Origin: JAGQSZ01 sp049647585
GTDB taxonomy: Bacteria > Actinomycetota > Acidimicrobiia > Acidimicrobiales > Microtrichaceae
Length of the DNA stretch: 64,000 bases
Reading direction: 5' to 3'
NCBI GenBank assembly: GCA_049647585.1
Contig: JBARXY010000041.1
Coordinates: 62,001 to 126,000, forward strand
Shown: positions 1 through 8,599 of the stretch, piece after piece
Layout: every line of letters starts with the position of its first letter
Position numbering within the stretch: the stretch's first letter is position 1
Notes under the pieces: model-generated
The model's database searches: none
Told to the model about the DNA's origin: nothing
Seen by the model: only the letters and a program-made list of their open reading frames with translations
Position numbers and translations under genes: made by a program

Positions 1-161
1 CAACCAAGCGGATCACCGATGGTGTCAACAAAGGATTCTTGAAGCCAGGTCGCCATGGAGCTGGACCATTTGGCGGCCATCGCGGTGAGAACGCACCCGA
101 CGCCGGCAACGGTGATGCCGGCGTCGGTGATGCGCCCGCACCCCCGACCACCGGGGACTGA
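1..161 (+). CDS. 3' end of an unidentified CDS (Gly/Ala/Pro-rich tail)
   Basis: An open frame enters from the left edge (first full codon at base 3) and stops at TGA 159-161. About 52 residues are visible. The first part is basic and glycine-rich; the last part, rich in Gly, Ala, Asp and Pro, looks disordered and ends PPTTGD. No domain can be recognised. It converges on the quinone oxidoreductase gene, whose stop lies 32 bases away, which fits a real gene end. The reading could also be chance, because only a short piece is present. Confidence 0.4.
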   Translation, partial: TKRITDGVNKGFLKPGRHGAGPFGGHRGENAPDAGNGDAGVGDAPAPPTTGD

Positions 162-193
162 CTCAGCTTCGACCCCTCAGCGTCGCCCCCCGT

Positions 194-1138
194 TCAGATG
201 TTGTTGACGAGGACGATCTTTCCGAACTTCCCTCCGGCCTTGAACCGTTCGTAGGCGCTCGCAGCGTCAGCCATGTCGAAGGTCGCGGTGATCGGAACGT
301 TCACCCGGCCTTCTGCGAGTAGGGGAAGGACATGACGCTCGACCAGCTGGGCTGCTGCCGCCTTCTCCTCGATTGGCCTGGCACGCAGGGTCGACCCATG
401 GATCCTTCCCCGCGAACCCATCAGTGCGAGCAGGTTGATTTCAGTCCGGGCGCCACCGCCGACACCGATGACGGTGATTCGACCGCCCGTTGCAAGCGCC
501 TTCAGGTCGTCCGCCAGGTTTGGACCGCCGATCAGCTCGAGGATCACATCGAAGGGCCCCGAGTCGCCAAAGCCCTCCGGGTCGACGACATGGGCACCCA
601 GAAGAGCCACTTCGGCCCAGACCTCGTGGTTGCGCACTGTCGCGGTGACCGTCGCGCCCGCTGCCACCGCAAGCTGGATCGCTGCGACGCCGACGCCACC
701 GGCTCCGGCATGGACACACACCCGCTCACCCATCGCCAAATTCGCCTGGGTGAACAGCGCGTCGTGGGCAGTCGTGAATGCCTCGGGGAAGCCACCGGCG
801 ACCTGGTACGGCACGCCGTCCGGTATAGGTATGGCGCATCGCTCATGTAGCACCAAGCGCTCCGCCTGGGCGCCTCCACCCACGACCGCCATGACACGGT
901 CACCGACTTTGAATCTGGTCACTCCCGGGCCGACATCGATGACCTCACCGGCCGCCTCAAGTCCCGGAATGTCCGCCGGAGATCCGACCGGGGCCGGGTA
1001 GTGGCCGGCGCGTTGCAACAGATCGCCTGCATTGATGCCTGCCGCCTTCACAGCTATCAGCAGTTCCATGGACCCGGGCGTCGGATCGGGTCGCTCTGAC
1101 CATTGAAGCTCCTTATCGACGATGGTCACGGCGTACAT
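194..1138 (-). CDS. NAD(P)H:quinone oxidoreductase-like zinc-free medium-chain dehydrogenase (PIG3-like)
   Basis: A 314-residue medium-chain dehydrogenase/reductase expected to reduce quinones or enones with NADPH in the cytoplasm. The N-terminal GroES-like half carries NAGDLLQRAGHYPAP (residues 36-50), close to the PIG3/quinone-reductase motif. The nucleotide-binding half has AGAGGVG at 144-150. The zinc-binding cysteines of alcohol dehydrogenases are absent, as in the quinone reductase branch. Length is normal for the family. It is a single gene with no same-strand partner nearby. Family assignment is firm; the physiological acceptor is unknown. Confidence 0.85.
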   Translation of the reverse strand: MYAVTIVDKELQWSERPDPTPGSMELLIAVKAAGINAGDLLQRAGHYPAPVGSPADIPGLEAAGEVIDVGPGVTRFKVGDRVMAVVGGGAQAERLVLHERCAIPIPDGVPYQVAGGFPEAFTTAHDALFTQANLAMGERVCVHAGAGGVGVAAIQLAVAAGATVTATVRNHEVWAEVALLGAHVVDPEGFGDSGPFDVILELIGGPNLADDLKALATGGRITVIGVGGGARTEINLLALMGSRGRIHGSTLRARPIEEKAAAAQLVERHVLPLLAEGRVNVPITATFDMADAASAYERFKAGGKFGKIVLVNNI

Positions 1139-1315
1139 GCTGACTGCTCCTGATGGTTATGGGCCGGCCGATTCGACCGTAGCAATCAGCCGCGACCCTC
1201 TGGGGCCAGTTCGGGGCTGAACCTGTGTCATGGGACTTCAGGACCAGACTGGACGGGTTCGCCGAGAGATGTCGGATTCACCAGGGCCGACATCTCCAGA
1301 TTGGAGACAGCTGGA

Positions 1316-2311
1316 ATGGATGGCTACATCGCACCTGAGTTCGTTCGCGACACGGAGTACATCGAGGACCGCATCACCCGTGATGGAGCCGACGGTTGGC
1401 CGGTCGAGCCTGGCCGCTACCGCCTGGCAGTCGCACGTGCCTGTCCGTGGGCCCACCGCACGGTGATAGTTCGTCGACTCCTCGGGCTCGAGGACGTGAT
1501 CAGTCTTGCGCTGGCCGGTCCAACCCATGACGAGCGCAGTTGGACCTTCGACCTCGACCCAGGAGAGGTCGATCCGGTGCTCGGAATCCATTTTCTCCGC
1601 GACGCCTACAACGCCAGGTTTCCCGACTATCCGAAGGGCGTGACTGTACCGGCGATGGTCGACATTCCCACGGGGAAAGTGGTCACCAATGCGTTCGTCC
1701 AGATAACCGAGGACTTCTCCACGGAGTGGGTGGACCACCACCGGTCCGGAGCCCCCGAGTTGCTACCCGAGGAGGGTCGCGACGAGATGGAGGCGCTGAT
1801 GAAGATGGTCTACACCGAAGTCAACAATGGGGTGTACCGGGCAGGGTTCGCTTCGAGCCAGAGCTCCTACGAGGATGCCTACGCACGTCTCTTCAACGCA
1901 CTCGATGTGCTGACCGAGCGTCTCGCCGACCGGCGCTACCTGATGGGCGACTCGATAACCGAAGCCGACATTCGGCTGTTCACGACGCTCGTCCGTTTCG
2001 ACGCCGTCTATCACGGACACTTCAAGTGCAACCGCTCGAAGCTCAGCGAAATGCCGGTCCTGTGGGCGTACGCTCGGGACCTTTTCCAGACACCGGGGTT
2101 TGGTGACACAACCGACTTCGCCCAGATCAAGCGTCACTACTACTGGGTCCACAACGACGTGAACCCAACCCGGATCGTGCCCGCGGGACCGGACCTGTCG
2201 AACTGGCTGACGCCTCACGGGCGCGAGCAACTGGGAGGTTCCCCGTTCGGCGATGGAACCCCACCGGGGCCGGTCCCGGAAGGCGAACGGGTACCCCCGC
2301 TGCTGTCGTAG
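1316..2311 (+). CDS. Glutathione S-transferase family protein, Xi-class / glutathionyl-hydroquinone reductase-like
   Basis: A 331-residue protein of the YqjG/ECM4 (Xi) GST class, enzymes that remove a thiol adduct from hydroquinones. The active-site motif C43-P-W-A-H47 is intact, followed by a thioredoxin-like fold and a helical C-terminal domain with the typical GDSITEADIRLF segment. Actinobacteria generally use mycothiol rather than glutathione, so the thiol donor is uncertain. I chose ATG 1316 because GGAGA at 1303-1307 sits about nine bases upstream; an in-frame TTG at 1301 is the alternative. Its quinone chemistry matches the neighbouring quinone oxidoreductase, though the two are divergent. 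Confidence 0.88.
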   Translation: MDGYIAPEFVRDTEYIEDRITRDGADGWPVEPGRYRLAVARACPWAHRTVIVRRLLGLEDVISLALAGPTHDERSWTFDLDPGEVDPVLGIHFLRDAYNARFPDYPKGVTVPAMVDIPTGKVVTNAFVQITEDFSTEWVDHHRSGAPELLPEEGRDEMEALMKMVYTEVNNGVYRAGFASSQSSYEDAYARLFNALDVLTERLADRRYLMGDSITEADIRLFTTLVRFDAVYHGHFKCNRSKLSEMPVLWAYARDLFQTPGFGDTTDFAQIKRHYYWVHNDVNPTRIVPAGPDLSNWLTPHGREQLGGSPFGDGTPPGPVPEGERVPPLLS

Positions 2312-2485
2312 CACGGGCCGTCAGCGCCTACCGTCGGACAGGTGCACGGTGCACGGTTGCACGAACAGCCTTCCTACTCATACGAGGGGCGGAGGTGCGG
2401 TCCGAGAGCACTGAGTTTCCGATTGCCGCGCGGACTCTCTAGTCTGCGGACACCTCGACCTTGAGGTCTGGACAAGGGGAAAATC

Positions 2486-3595
2486 GTGGAGACTCAAGCA
2501 GCCATTCTGTGGGAAGCCGGCAAGCCTTGGAGCGTCGAGACGATCGAGCTCGATCCGCCGAAGGCCGGCGAGGTCCTGGTCGAAATGGTTGCATCGGGAA
2601 TGTGTCACTCCGACGACCACGCTGTCACGGGAGACCTTCCGGCAATCACACCGCTGATCGGTGGTCACGAAGGCGCCGGCATCGTCATGGAGGTCGGAGA
2701 GGGAGTCACCTCGGTCGCCCCGGGTGATCACGTCGTGTTCAGCTTCGTACCGGCATGTGGGCAATGCCCGTCCTGCGCGGACGGTCACTCGAACCTGTGT
2801 GACAACGGTGCTGCGCTGCTCGTCGGAGCCCAGCTCGACGGCACGACTCGCCACCACGCCCAGGGCCAGGACATCTGGACGATGGTCTGTCTCGGCACCT
2901 TCGGCCGACACACGGTCGTCAACGAAATGTCGTGTGTGAAGATCGATGACGACATCCCGTTGGAGCTCGCTTGCCTGGTGGGCTGCGGTGTCACGACCGG
3001 TTGGGGATCCTCGGTCTATGCCGCTGAAGTCGGTCCTGGAGACAACGTCGCAGTCATCGGTGTCGGAGGAATCGGCGCAGCTGCGGTGCAGGGCGCACGG
3101 CTCGCCGGCGCTCGCAACATATTTGCCATCGACCCCGTCGAGTTCAAGAGGGAACAGGCCGAGAAGTTCGGAGCCACCCACACTGTTGCAAGCATCGGTG
3201 AGGCGTTCGAGATGATCCAGCAGGTCACTTGGGGCCGCATGTGCGACAAGGTCATCTGCTGCATGGGCATCGGGGACGGCGAACAGATTGCTCCGATCAT
3301 GTCGTTGACCGCCAAGCGGGGCCGGGTCGTCGTGACCAACATCCACCCTGCCTCGGAAGGGTCGATCAACATCTCGCTCTGCGACCTGACCCTGATGGAG
3401 AAGCAGCTGGTCGGAACGATCTTCGGCTCGGCCAACCCTCGCTCCGATATCCCCCGCCTGATGCACCTATACCGCAATGGTCAGCTCGACCTGGCAGGAA
3501 TGGTGACCCGCGAGTACGCGCTCGAGGACATCAACCAGGGCTTCGAGGACATGAAGGCCGGTCGCAACATCCGGGGTGTCATCCGGTACAAGTGA
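2486..3595 (+). CDS. NDMA-dependent-type zinc alcohol dehydrogenase
   Basis: A 369-residue zinc-dependent medium-chain alcohol dehydrogenase. Catalytic-zinc ligands are visible at C40 and H61-E62, structural-zinc cysteines at C91, C94, C97 and C105, and the Rossmann motif GVGGIG near residue 190. The overall sequence is that of the actinobacterial family with tightly bound NAD(H) assayed with N,N-dimethyl-4-nitrosoaniline, which usually depends on mycofactocin in vivo. No mycofactocin genes are in this window. GTG 2486 is the start, with AGGGGAAA just upstream. It appears monocistronic. The alcohol substrate is not predictable. Confidence 0.9.
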   Translation: METQAAILWEAGKPWSVETIELDPPKAGEVLVEMVASGMCHSDDHAVTGDLPAITPLIGGHEGAGIVMEVGEGVTSVAPGDHVVFSFVPACGQCPSCADGHSNLCDNGAALLVGAQLDGTTRHHAQGQDIWTMVCLGTFGRHTVVNEMSCVKIDDDIPLELACLVGCGVTTGWGSSVYAAEVGPGDNVAVIGVGGIGAAAVQGARLAGARNIFAIDPVEFKREQAEKFGATHTVASIGEAFEMIQQVTWGRMCDKVICCMGIGDGEQIAPIMSLTAKRGRVVVTNIHPASEGSINISLCDLTLMEKQLVGTIFGSANPRSDIPRLMHLYRNGQLDLAGMVTREYALEDINQGFEDMKAGRNIRGVIRYK

Positions 3596-3717
3596 CCGCT
3601 TGACTTACTGCTCGCCGCCGAGCCAACGCTCGCCGGGGATCCGACTTCCGGCACACCTTCCTGACTGCGAACCTGACATGCCTGCCGTGTCAACGGGCGT
3701 TGAAGTACCTTGGCCCC

Positions 3718-4122
3718 ATGGCTGTCGACGCTACTGAGGCACTAGATCTGCTGCGTCAAAGCGCCTTCGACAAGACGCTGGGGCCAGTTATGGAACGCTT
3801 GGGTGTCCGCCTTCTGGGGGCATTCGGTAGCGCCACGAGGCGTGGGGCATCGCCACGCGATCTCGACGTTGCGGTCCAGTTCGAAGGTCCACCGAGACTG
3901 CTTGAGTTGATAGACGTCTTGGTGGAGATCACCGGATATGACCGGATCGATATCGCTGTTGTCGAAGGTGACCACCCCGTACTCGATGCGGAAGCACTGA
4001 GTGGCGTCCCGCTCTATGAGAACTCACCTGGCGTATTCGCCAATGCGCAGATGGCGGCACTGGGCCATCGGCGTGACACGGAGTGGATTCGCAAACTCGA
4101 CCTCCGACGGATGGCTGGATGA
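3718..4122 (+). CDS. mntA: MntA-like minimal nucleotidyltransferase antitoxin
   Basis: A 134-residue minimal nucleotidyltransferase. The GS-x9-DxD catalytic motif is at G37-S38 and D48-L-D50, and a third carboxylate is in the RIDIAVV strand near residue 82. In characterised MntA-HepT modules this protein transfers AMP to a tyrosine of the HEPN toxin and silences it. It overlaps the downstream hepT by four bases (ATGA), the usual order and coupling for this type VII system. ATG 3718 is preferred over an in-frame TTG at 3700. Function is inferred from family and partnership; activity in this host is untested. Confidence 0.85.
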   Translation: MAVDATEALDLLRQSAFDKTLGPVMERLGVRLLGAFGSATRRGASPRDLDVAVQFEGPPRLLELIDVLVEITGYDRIDIAVVEGDHPVLDAEALSGVPLYENSPGVFANAQMAALGHRRDTEWIRKLDLRRMAG

Positions 4123-4559
4123 CTCCACCTCGCATCGACATCTCGATTGTCCAACGGCGACTCCAATTGATCGAGGGTGCCCTCGAGTCCCTCCGCTCAT
4201 TGGGCGAAATCGACGAGGCCCAACTCCGATCTGACGTCATTCGTCGTGCGGCTGCAGAACGCCTCATACAGGTCGTGGTGGACCTGGCGTTCGACATCAA
4301 TGGGCATGTCGCCGTCGCTCAGCTCGGTAGAGCACCTGAGACTGGCCGTCAGTCCTTTCTGGACCTGGCTGAACTCGGGGTACTCACAACAGAACTGGCC
4401 GAAGTGCTCGCGCCCTTAGCCGGTCTCCGAAACATCTTGGTTCACAACTACGTGGACGTTCGGGTCGACCTGGTCGCTACATCCGTTGGCCTGCTGCTCG
4501 AGTTGTTCCCTGAATATGTGCGCTCGATTGCTCGCAGCATCATCGAACCAGACCGCTGA
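4119..4559 (+). CDS. hepT: HepT-like HEPN ribonuclease toxin
   Basis: A 146-residue all-helical HEPN-domain protein. The diagnostic RX4HXY motif is intact at R104-N-I-L-V-H109-N-Y111, giving the RNase His/Arg pair and the tyrosine that MntA AMPylates in studied systems. The ATG lies inside the stop of mntA (ATGA overlap), so translation is coupled. The next gene, an MgtC-like protein, starts one base after this stop, suggesting co-transcription of all three. The motif is undamaged, so the toxin is predicted active. Upstream in-frame ATG 4083 is inside mntA and less likely. Confidence 0.85.
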   Translation: MTPPRIDISIVQRRLQLIEGALESLRSLGEIDEAQLRSDVIRRAAAERLIQVVVDLAFDINGHVAVAQLGRAPETGRQSFLDLAELGVLTTELAEVLAPLAGLRNILVHNYVDVRVDLVATSVGLLLELFPEYVRSIARSIIEPDR

Positions 4560-4560
4560 C

Positions 4561-5286
4561 ATGGACCCCATGGACGGACAGGGCTGGGTCCAGGTCGGAC
4601 AGCTGGGACTCGCTTTCGGCTTGTCTGCGCTCATCGGCCTCGAGAGACAGATCCGAGGAAAGAGCGCCGGCCTGCGGACCCAGACGATCGTCGGAACCAC
4701 GGCCGCACTTATCTTGCTGATCAGCAAGTTCGGTTTCGCCGATGTCGTCTCAGAGGCCACCGTCATGCTGGATCCCTCACGGGTGGCGGCCCAGATCGTC
4801 ACCGGCATCGGGTTCCTCGGAGCTGGCCTGATCCTGACCCGTCACGGAGCGGTCCACGGCCTGACCACCGCCGCTTCGGTCTGGGAGACCGCGGCGATCG
4901 GCATGGCCGCGGGCTCGGGACTTTGGGTTCTGGCGCTGACCGTCACCGGACTGCATTTCGTTGCGATCTTTGGACTGTCTGCCCTCGCAGCGAGGATTCC
5001 GGCAACGAGGGGAACGTCGACCGAAATCGACATCACCTATCTCGATGGGCACGGGGTGCTGCGCGACATCATCCAGACGATCGTCGAGAAGAGCTGGAAC
5101 GTCCATGGCTTGCTGCAATCTTCGACGGCCGCCAGTTCGCACGCGGACGGCCAGGACTCGGATTCGTTGGTCAACGTCACTCTCGAACTCCGAGGATCGA
5201 CCGACATCAACGGTGTTGTGGCAGCAGTCAGCGGACTCGACGGAGTGCGAACCGTCCGCATCCTCTCCGAGGAAGACCTCGACTGA
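4561..5286 (+). CDS. MgtC/SapB family membrane protein
   Basis: A 241-residue protein with about five hydrophobic helices, then a soluble ACT-like C-terminal domain. The MgtC hallmarks are present: GLERQIRGKSAGLRT near the N terminus, then GIGFLGAGLILT and GLTTAASVWETAAIGMAAGSG. Family members act in magnesium limitation and modulate membrane ATPases; bacterial cytoplasmic membrane location is expected. ATG 4561 starts one base after the hepT stop, so it is probably co-transcribed with the toxin-antitoxin pair, although chance adjacency is possible. It converges on the YjbR gene with a six-base gap. Confidence 0.88.
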   Translation: MDPMDGQGWVQVGQLGLAFGLSALIGLERQIRGKSAGLRTQTIVGTTAALILLISKFGFADVVSEATVMLDPSRVAAQIVTGIGFLGAGLILTRHGAVHGLTTAASVWETAAIGMAAGSGLWVLALTVTGLHFVAIFGLSALAARIPATRGTSTEIDITYLDGHGVLRDIIQTIVEKSWNVHGLLQSSTAASSHADGQDSDSLVNVTLELRGSTDINGVVAAVSGLDGVRTVRILSEEDLD

Positions 5287-5292
5287 CCCGAC

Positions 5293-5691
5293 CTATCCGT
5301 CGAGTTGGGCAACGAGTTGGGCAAGCAGTCGTTTCGTGGCGACGCAGCGGTAGCCGTCTGTGATGAACGCTTCGACCTCGTCCCAGTCGACATCGACATC
5401 CAGGCGTAGCCCGATCCATCCGCTCGGGCCCACGTACGGGGGCACGAAATAGCGGTCGGGTTCGGCATCCACGACCAATCCTTGGACACCGGGCTCTGCT
5501 TTGCACCAGATGGCCAAGCGACCGTCACCATGGTGGTCATCGTGAAACGACAGGAACGTCTTCTTTACGAAGAACGTCGGCGAGCCGTGGCTCAGGCGTT
5601 CGGTCGCCCCGGGGAGTGCCAGCGCTACGAGGCGAACCCGGGCCAGGGCCAGCTCGACGTCGTCCTCGGTGTAGGGCAAGTCCTCGCTCAT
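5293..5691 (-). CDS. MmcQ/YjbR family protein
   Basis: A 132-residue small alpha/beta protein of the MmcQ/YjbR (DUF419, CyaY-like fold) family. Recognisable pieces are the N-terminal ALALPGATERLSHGSPTFFV, the central FLSFHDDHHGDGRLAIWCKA and the YVGPSGWIGLRLD segment. Family members are annotated as possible DNA-binding proteins, but no clear biochemical role is known. Length is normal. It is followed on the same strand by nothing related, and the serine hydrolase gene upstream is 48 bases away. Confidence 0.85.
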   Translation of the reverse strand: MSEDLPYTEDDVELALARVRLVALALPGATERLSHGSPTFFVKKTFLSFHDDHHGDGRLAIWCKAEPGVQGLVVDAEPDRYFVPPYVGPSGWIGLRLDVDVDWDEVEAFITDGYRCVATKRLLAQLVAQLDG

Positions 5692-5739
5692 GCGCCCAAT
5701 TATCCACCAGACCGCCCGCTTATCCAGCAGGCCTCCCGA

Positions 5740-6948
5740 TTACCTGCCAGACCCATCGTGCGATTTGGCGACCGTCCAGAACGTCCGGAATGCGGGCGGC
5801 GGAATCGGTGAGTCCCACATCTGATTGGTCATGAGAATTCCGATGCGACCCGTCGATGGGTCGTTGGCCCACGAAGTGCCGAGTCCGCCGTCCCATCCAT
5901 ATGACCCGATGCCGTGCAGCGCGTCGGATTTGGTCTGCACCGCCAGTCCGTAACCCCAGCTGCGAGCGCCGTCCGGATCGGGTCCGGACACGGCCTTCTG
6001 CGCATCGGTGAGTTGGTCGCTTGTCATTGCCGACACCGACTCCGACAACAGGACTCTTCGGCCAGATGGAGCCCTCCCGCCAGCGAGAAGCATCCTTGCA
6101 AACGCAAGATAGTCGGCGACGGTCGAGACCAGTCCGGCTCCCGCCGAGGGAAAGTCCGGCGCAGAACTCCATTGGCCATCCACCGGGTCGTACACCACCC
6201 GCTGACCGGAGCCAGGATTGTTCATGTAGCAAGGGCCGAACCTCTCACGTCTGTCGGCCGCAACGAAGAATCCGGTATCGGTCATTCCAAGTGGCTCGAA
6301 GATGACGTTCGAAAGAACCGCTTCGAGAGGTGTGTCAGCGGCTCGAGCGATCAGCACCCCAAGCACCTCGGATCCGAGGTGGTAGAGCCAGCGCTCGCCG
6401 GGTTGGTAGTTCAGCGGAAGGGTGGCCAGCCATCGCAGCCATTCGTCAGGTTCAGGGTCGACCGATGGCGCTGGTGGGCCGACGTTCAGCCCAAGATCTA
6501 CGGTGGCGTCGAACAACGCCGCACTGCTGTCCGCACTGAAGTCCATGCCCATTCCCAAAGTGAATGTCAGAAGGTCACGGACCGTTATGGAGCGCGTTGC
6601 AGGCACCGTTTCATCGATCGGACCGTCACTGCGGGCAAGGACCTGCCGATCCGCAAGCTCGGGCAGCAGGCGATCAACCGGTTCATCGAGCTCGAACAGA
6701 CCCTGCTCCATGAGGGACAGCGCCGCCGCCGCAGCAATCGGCTTCGTCATTGATGAAATTCGAAAGATCCCATCCGGACTGATCGGGTCCTGCCCCTGTT
6801 CGTCGTTGGAACCAGCCCAGCTCACATGGGTTTCGTCGCCCTCGCAGACTGCCCAGACCATGCCGAGTGCGGCGCCGGCCGCCACCTGCTCCCGCATGGC
6901 TTCGTCGGTCGCCCGCACGGACTCCGAGAATGAGTTTGAGGCCACCAT
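5740..6948 (-). CDS. Beta-lactamase-related serine hydrolase (class C / EstB-like)
   Basis: A 402-residue penicillin-binding-like serine hydrolase. The nucleophile motif S66-M-T-K69 sits in the usual FRISSMTKP context, and YQPGERWLYHLGSEVLG (Y189) marks the second catalytic motif. No signal peptide is seen, so it is more likely a cytoplasmic esterase or amidase than an antibiotic-resistance lactamase. C-terminal GYGLAVQTK and DGGLGTSWANDPST segments are typical of the family. An imperfect palindrome at 6995-7018, 47 bases before the ATG, could be its operator. Confidence 0.88.
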   Translation of the reverse strand: MVASNSFSESVRATDEAMREQVAAGAALGMVWAVCEGDETHVSWAGSNDEQGQDPISPDGIFRISSMTKPIAAAAALSLMEQGLFELDEPVDRLLPELADRQVLARSDGPIDETVPATRSITVRDLLTFTLGMGMDFSADSSAALFDATVDLGLNVGPPAPSVDPEPDEWLRWLATLPLNYQPGERWLYHLGSEVLGVLIARAADTPLEAVLSNVIFEPLGMTDTGFFVAADRRERFGPCYMNNPGSGQRVVYDPVDGQWSSAPDFPSAGAGLVSTVADYLAFARMLLAGGRAPSGRRVLLSESVSAMTSDQLTDAQKAVSGPDPDGARSWGYGLAVQTKSDALHGIGSYGWDGGLGTSWANDPSTGRIGILMTNQMWDSPIPPPAFRTFWTVAKSHDGSGR

Positions 6949-7257
6949 GGGACACCTCCGAGAACCATCGGGACTGACTCTCGTCGGCCGATCAGTATCG
7001 ACAGAATTCTAGCGATACCGATGCGCCGGGCCCGTCGGGAAGTCGTCACTACCCGGGGTACGACGGGTAGGCAGGACGCGGGAGATAAACGGGAGGGCTG
7101 GCGGCCGGCATACAACCAATTGTTCGGCCAGACTGTCGGCTGCGACGCACCACGCTGTCCGTTCGCAACCAGAATGTCTGCCCCCCAAACTGGCCGCAAT
7201 CGCAATGTGCTTCCTCATCCCGAAGTAGGAAGCAACAAAGAGAGATGGAACCTCCTG
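6949..7257. other. 309-bp divergent intergenic region
   Basis: Between the serine hydrolase (minus) and the amphi-Trp gene (plus). It holds the 6995-7018 palindrome and a small stem (CTACCCG 7049-7055 with CGGGTAG 7064-7070) in the leader of the plus-strand gene. An open frame runs in from 7021 to the amphi-Trp gene but lacks family similarity and is treated as noncoding. Confidence 0.5.
6995..7018. promoter_or_regulatory. Imperfect palindrome upstream of the serine hydrolase
   Basis: GTATCG (6995-7000) and CGATAC (7013-7018) flank AGAATTCT; 20 of 24 positions are self-complementary. It lies 47 bases before the hydrolase ATG, where a repressor site or the promoter would sit. No regulator gene is adjacent. 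Confidence 0.35.
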
Positions 7258-7476
7258 ATGGATCTTGTCGAACATTCAAGTGAAGAAGTCCTCCGTCGTG
7301 AGGACGCTGCGCAGCGCCTGCGGGACCTTGCCGATCAGCTCTCGAGGCACAACAAGGTCACATTCTCCAAGGAGGGCCGCCGCTATACCGTCGACGTTCC
7401 CGACGAAGTCACGCTGACTCTCGAGATCGAGGTGGGTGCGGACTCATCCGAGATCGAGGTCGAGATCACCTGGTAG
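7258..7476 (+). CDS. Amphi-Trp domain protein
   Basis: A 72-residue protein matching the short amphi-Trp domain: an N-terminal helix with the EEVLRREDAAQRLRDLADQL pattern, KVTFSKEGRRYTVDVPDEV in the middle, acidic beta strands, and the ending EVEITW with the terminal Trp that names the family. The function of the family is unknown; members are often near archaeal and bacterial stress genes. ATG 7258 gives the normal domain length; the frame remains open upstream to 7021 but that part has no domain features. Confidence 0.75.
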   Translation: MDLVEHSSEEVLRREDAAQRLRDLADQLSRHNKVTFSKEGRRYTVDVPDEVTLTLEIEVGADSSEIEVEITW

Positions 7477-7489
7477 CTCCGCACCTCAT

Positions 7490-7523
7490 CCAGGGACACT
7501 CTGCTCAACCAGGGACACTCTGC
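7490..7523. repeat. 15-bp direct repeat
   Basis: CCAGGGACACTCTGC occurs at 7490-7504 and again at 7509-7523, a 19-base period, between the amphi-Trp gene and the convergent desaturase-like gene. No coding or known regulatory role is evident. Confidence 0.6.
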
Positions 7524-7540
7524 CAACTCGGTGGTCACGA

Positions 7541-8356
7541 TCAATGGGCGGCTGATCCTGGCGGTTCCAGCGCTACCGCCATTTTTGAGCGCCACCCGAC
7601 CGTGCCCGCTACTCGCGCGAGCAGACGCGGATAGCCGCCGGCGACCGTGCCGATGACTCCTCGATCAACCAGCTTTTCGGTGGCGCCGTAGCGGACCGGC
7701 TCGCTCTCCGGCTCGTAGGTGCCGAACAGACGGTCCCAGATCATCGTCTGGCCGCCAAAGTTCCGGTCGATGTAGAGAGGGTTCGAACCATGATGGACCC
7801 GGTGATTGGAGGGCGTGGCGACCCAACGGTCCAGATGCCGGATTCTTCCGACCAGTTGGGTGTGCTGGAGCTGGCCGAAGATGAGACCCCATGCGGCCAT
7901 CGGCGCGTACATGGCCGGGGGAAATCCAAGCAGCGGCGCCCATAGCCCCGTAAGCGGCTTGTAGAAAATTTCGGTCGGCGGCATTCGGACAGCAGTGGTG
8001 AAGCCGAAATCCTCGGCCGAATGGTGCACGACGTGGGAGGCCCACAACAGCCCGACGCGATGCTCGGCACGGTGCACCCAGTAGTACGCGAAGTCACCGA
8101 CCAGCAGATAGCTGACCCAGGTGAGGGGGTTCTTGAGGTCGAGTTGCCACGGCACCCATCGTGCAATCCAGGCGTACAACGCGATCACACCCGCATAGCC
8201 GGCGATACCTTTCATTGCGAACCAAACGACACCGACGGTTGCCGACACGGCGGTCTCGTGGCGGTCCACCGGAAGTTTGCGCCAAGCCCGGATTGCGAGT
8301 TCGACACCCACAAGCGACAACCCAACTGTGAAGAGGACAAGGTAGGAAAGCTCCAT
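7541..8356 (-). CDS. Sterol desaturase / fatty acid hydroxylase family membrane protein
   Basis: A membrane di-iron oxidase-like protein of about 271 residues. The eight-histidine pattern is seen as HRAEH, then HVVHHSAE, then the C-terminal HRVHHGSN, between several transmembrane helices. Such enzymes hydroxylate or desaturate lipids at the membrane with O2. I use the ATG at 8356, preceded by GGAGA at good spacing; ATG 8392 would add twelve residues and is also possible. It is divergent from the ThDP enzyme. The actual lipid substrate is unknown. Confidence 0.85.
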   Translation of the reverse strand: MELSYLVLFTVGLSLVGVELAIRAWRKLPVDRHETAVSATVGVVWFAMKGIAGYAGVIALYAWIARWVPWQLDLKNPLTWVSYLLVGDFAYYWVHRAEHRVGLLWASHVVHHSAEDFGFTTAVRMPPTEIFYKPLTGLWAPLLGFPPAMYAPMAAWGLIFGQLQHTQLVGRIRHLDRWVATPSNHRVHHGSNPLYIDRNFGGQTMIWDRLFGTYEPESEPVRYGATEKLVDRGVIGTVAGGYPRLLARVAGTVGWRSKMAVALEPPGSAAH

Positions 8357-8550
8357 GGACCAAGGGTCTCCTGATCCGGCAGCTTGTGCCATGAGGGCGA
8401 TCCCCCAAATCGACCCGGGCTCGGGTGGTGCCGGTCGAGTCGCCCGGTCCGGGGGGTTTGAGTGGGCGCTGGCAAAGCCCAACCGAGCGGCGACGACGCT
8501 TCGCCAAGGCCTGGTTTCAGTTGACGATGTTTCCGCAACGCACACTCGCG

Positions 8551-8574
8551 TATTCATGCATATGATGATCAGAG
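8551..8574 (+). promoter_or_regulatory. Promoter/operator-like motif before the ThDP enzyme
   Basis: A 24-base AT-rich element starting TATTCATG and ending ATCAGAG, 26 bases before ATG 8600. It matches an element at 29312-29335, before the acyl-CoA dehydrogenase gene, at 18 of 24 positions. It may be a shared regulator site or a core promoter. Confidence 0.35.
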
Positions 8575-8599
8575 TTCGCTCATGTACGGAGGTCTCCCT

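Noticed and set aside
2378..3466. 362-codon open frame on the minus strand
   Set aside because: Antisense to the zinc alcohol dehydrogenase with intact zinc ligands; no family similarity.
5914..6753. 279-codon plus-strand frame
   Set aside because: Antisense to the serine hydrolase, which has an intact SxxK motif.
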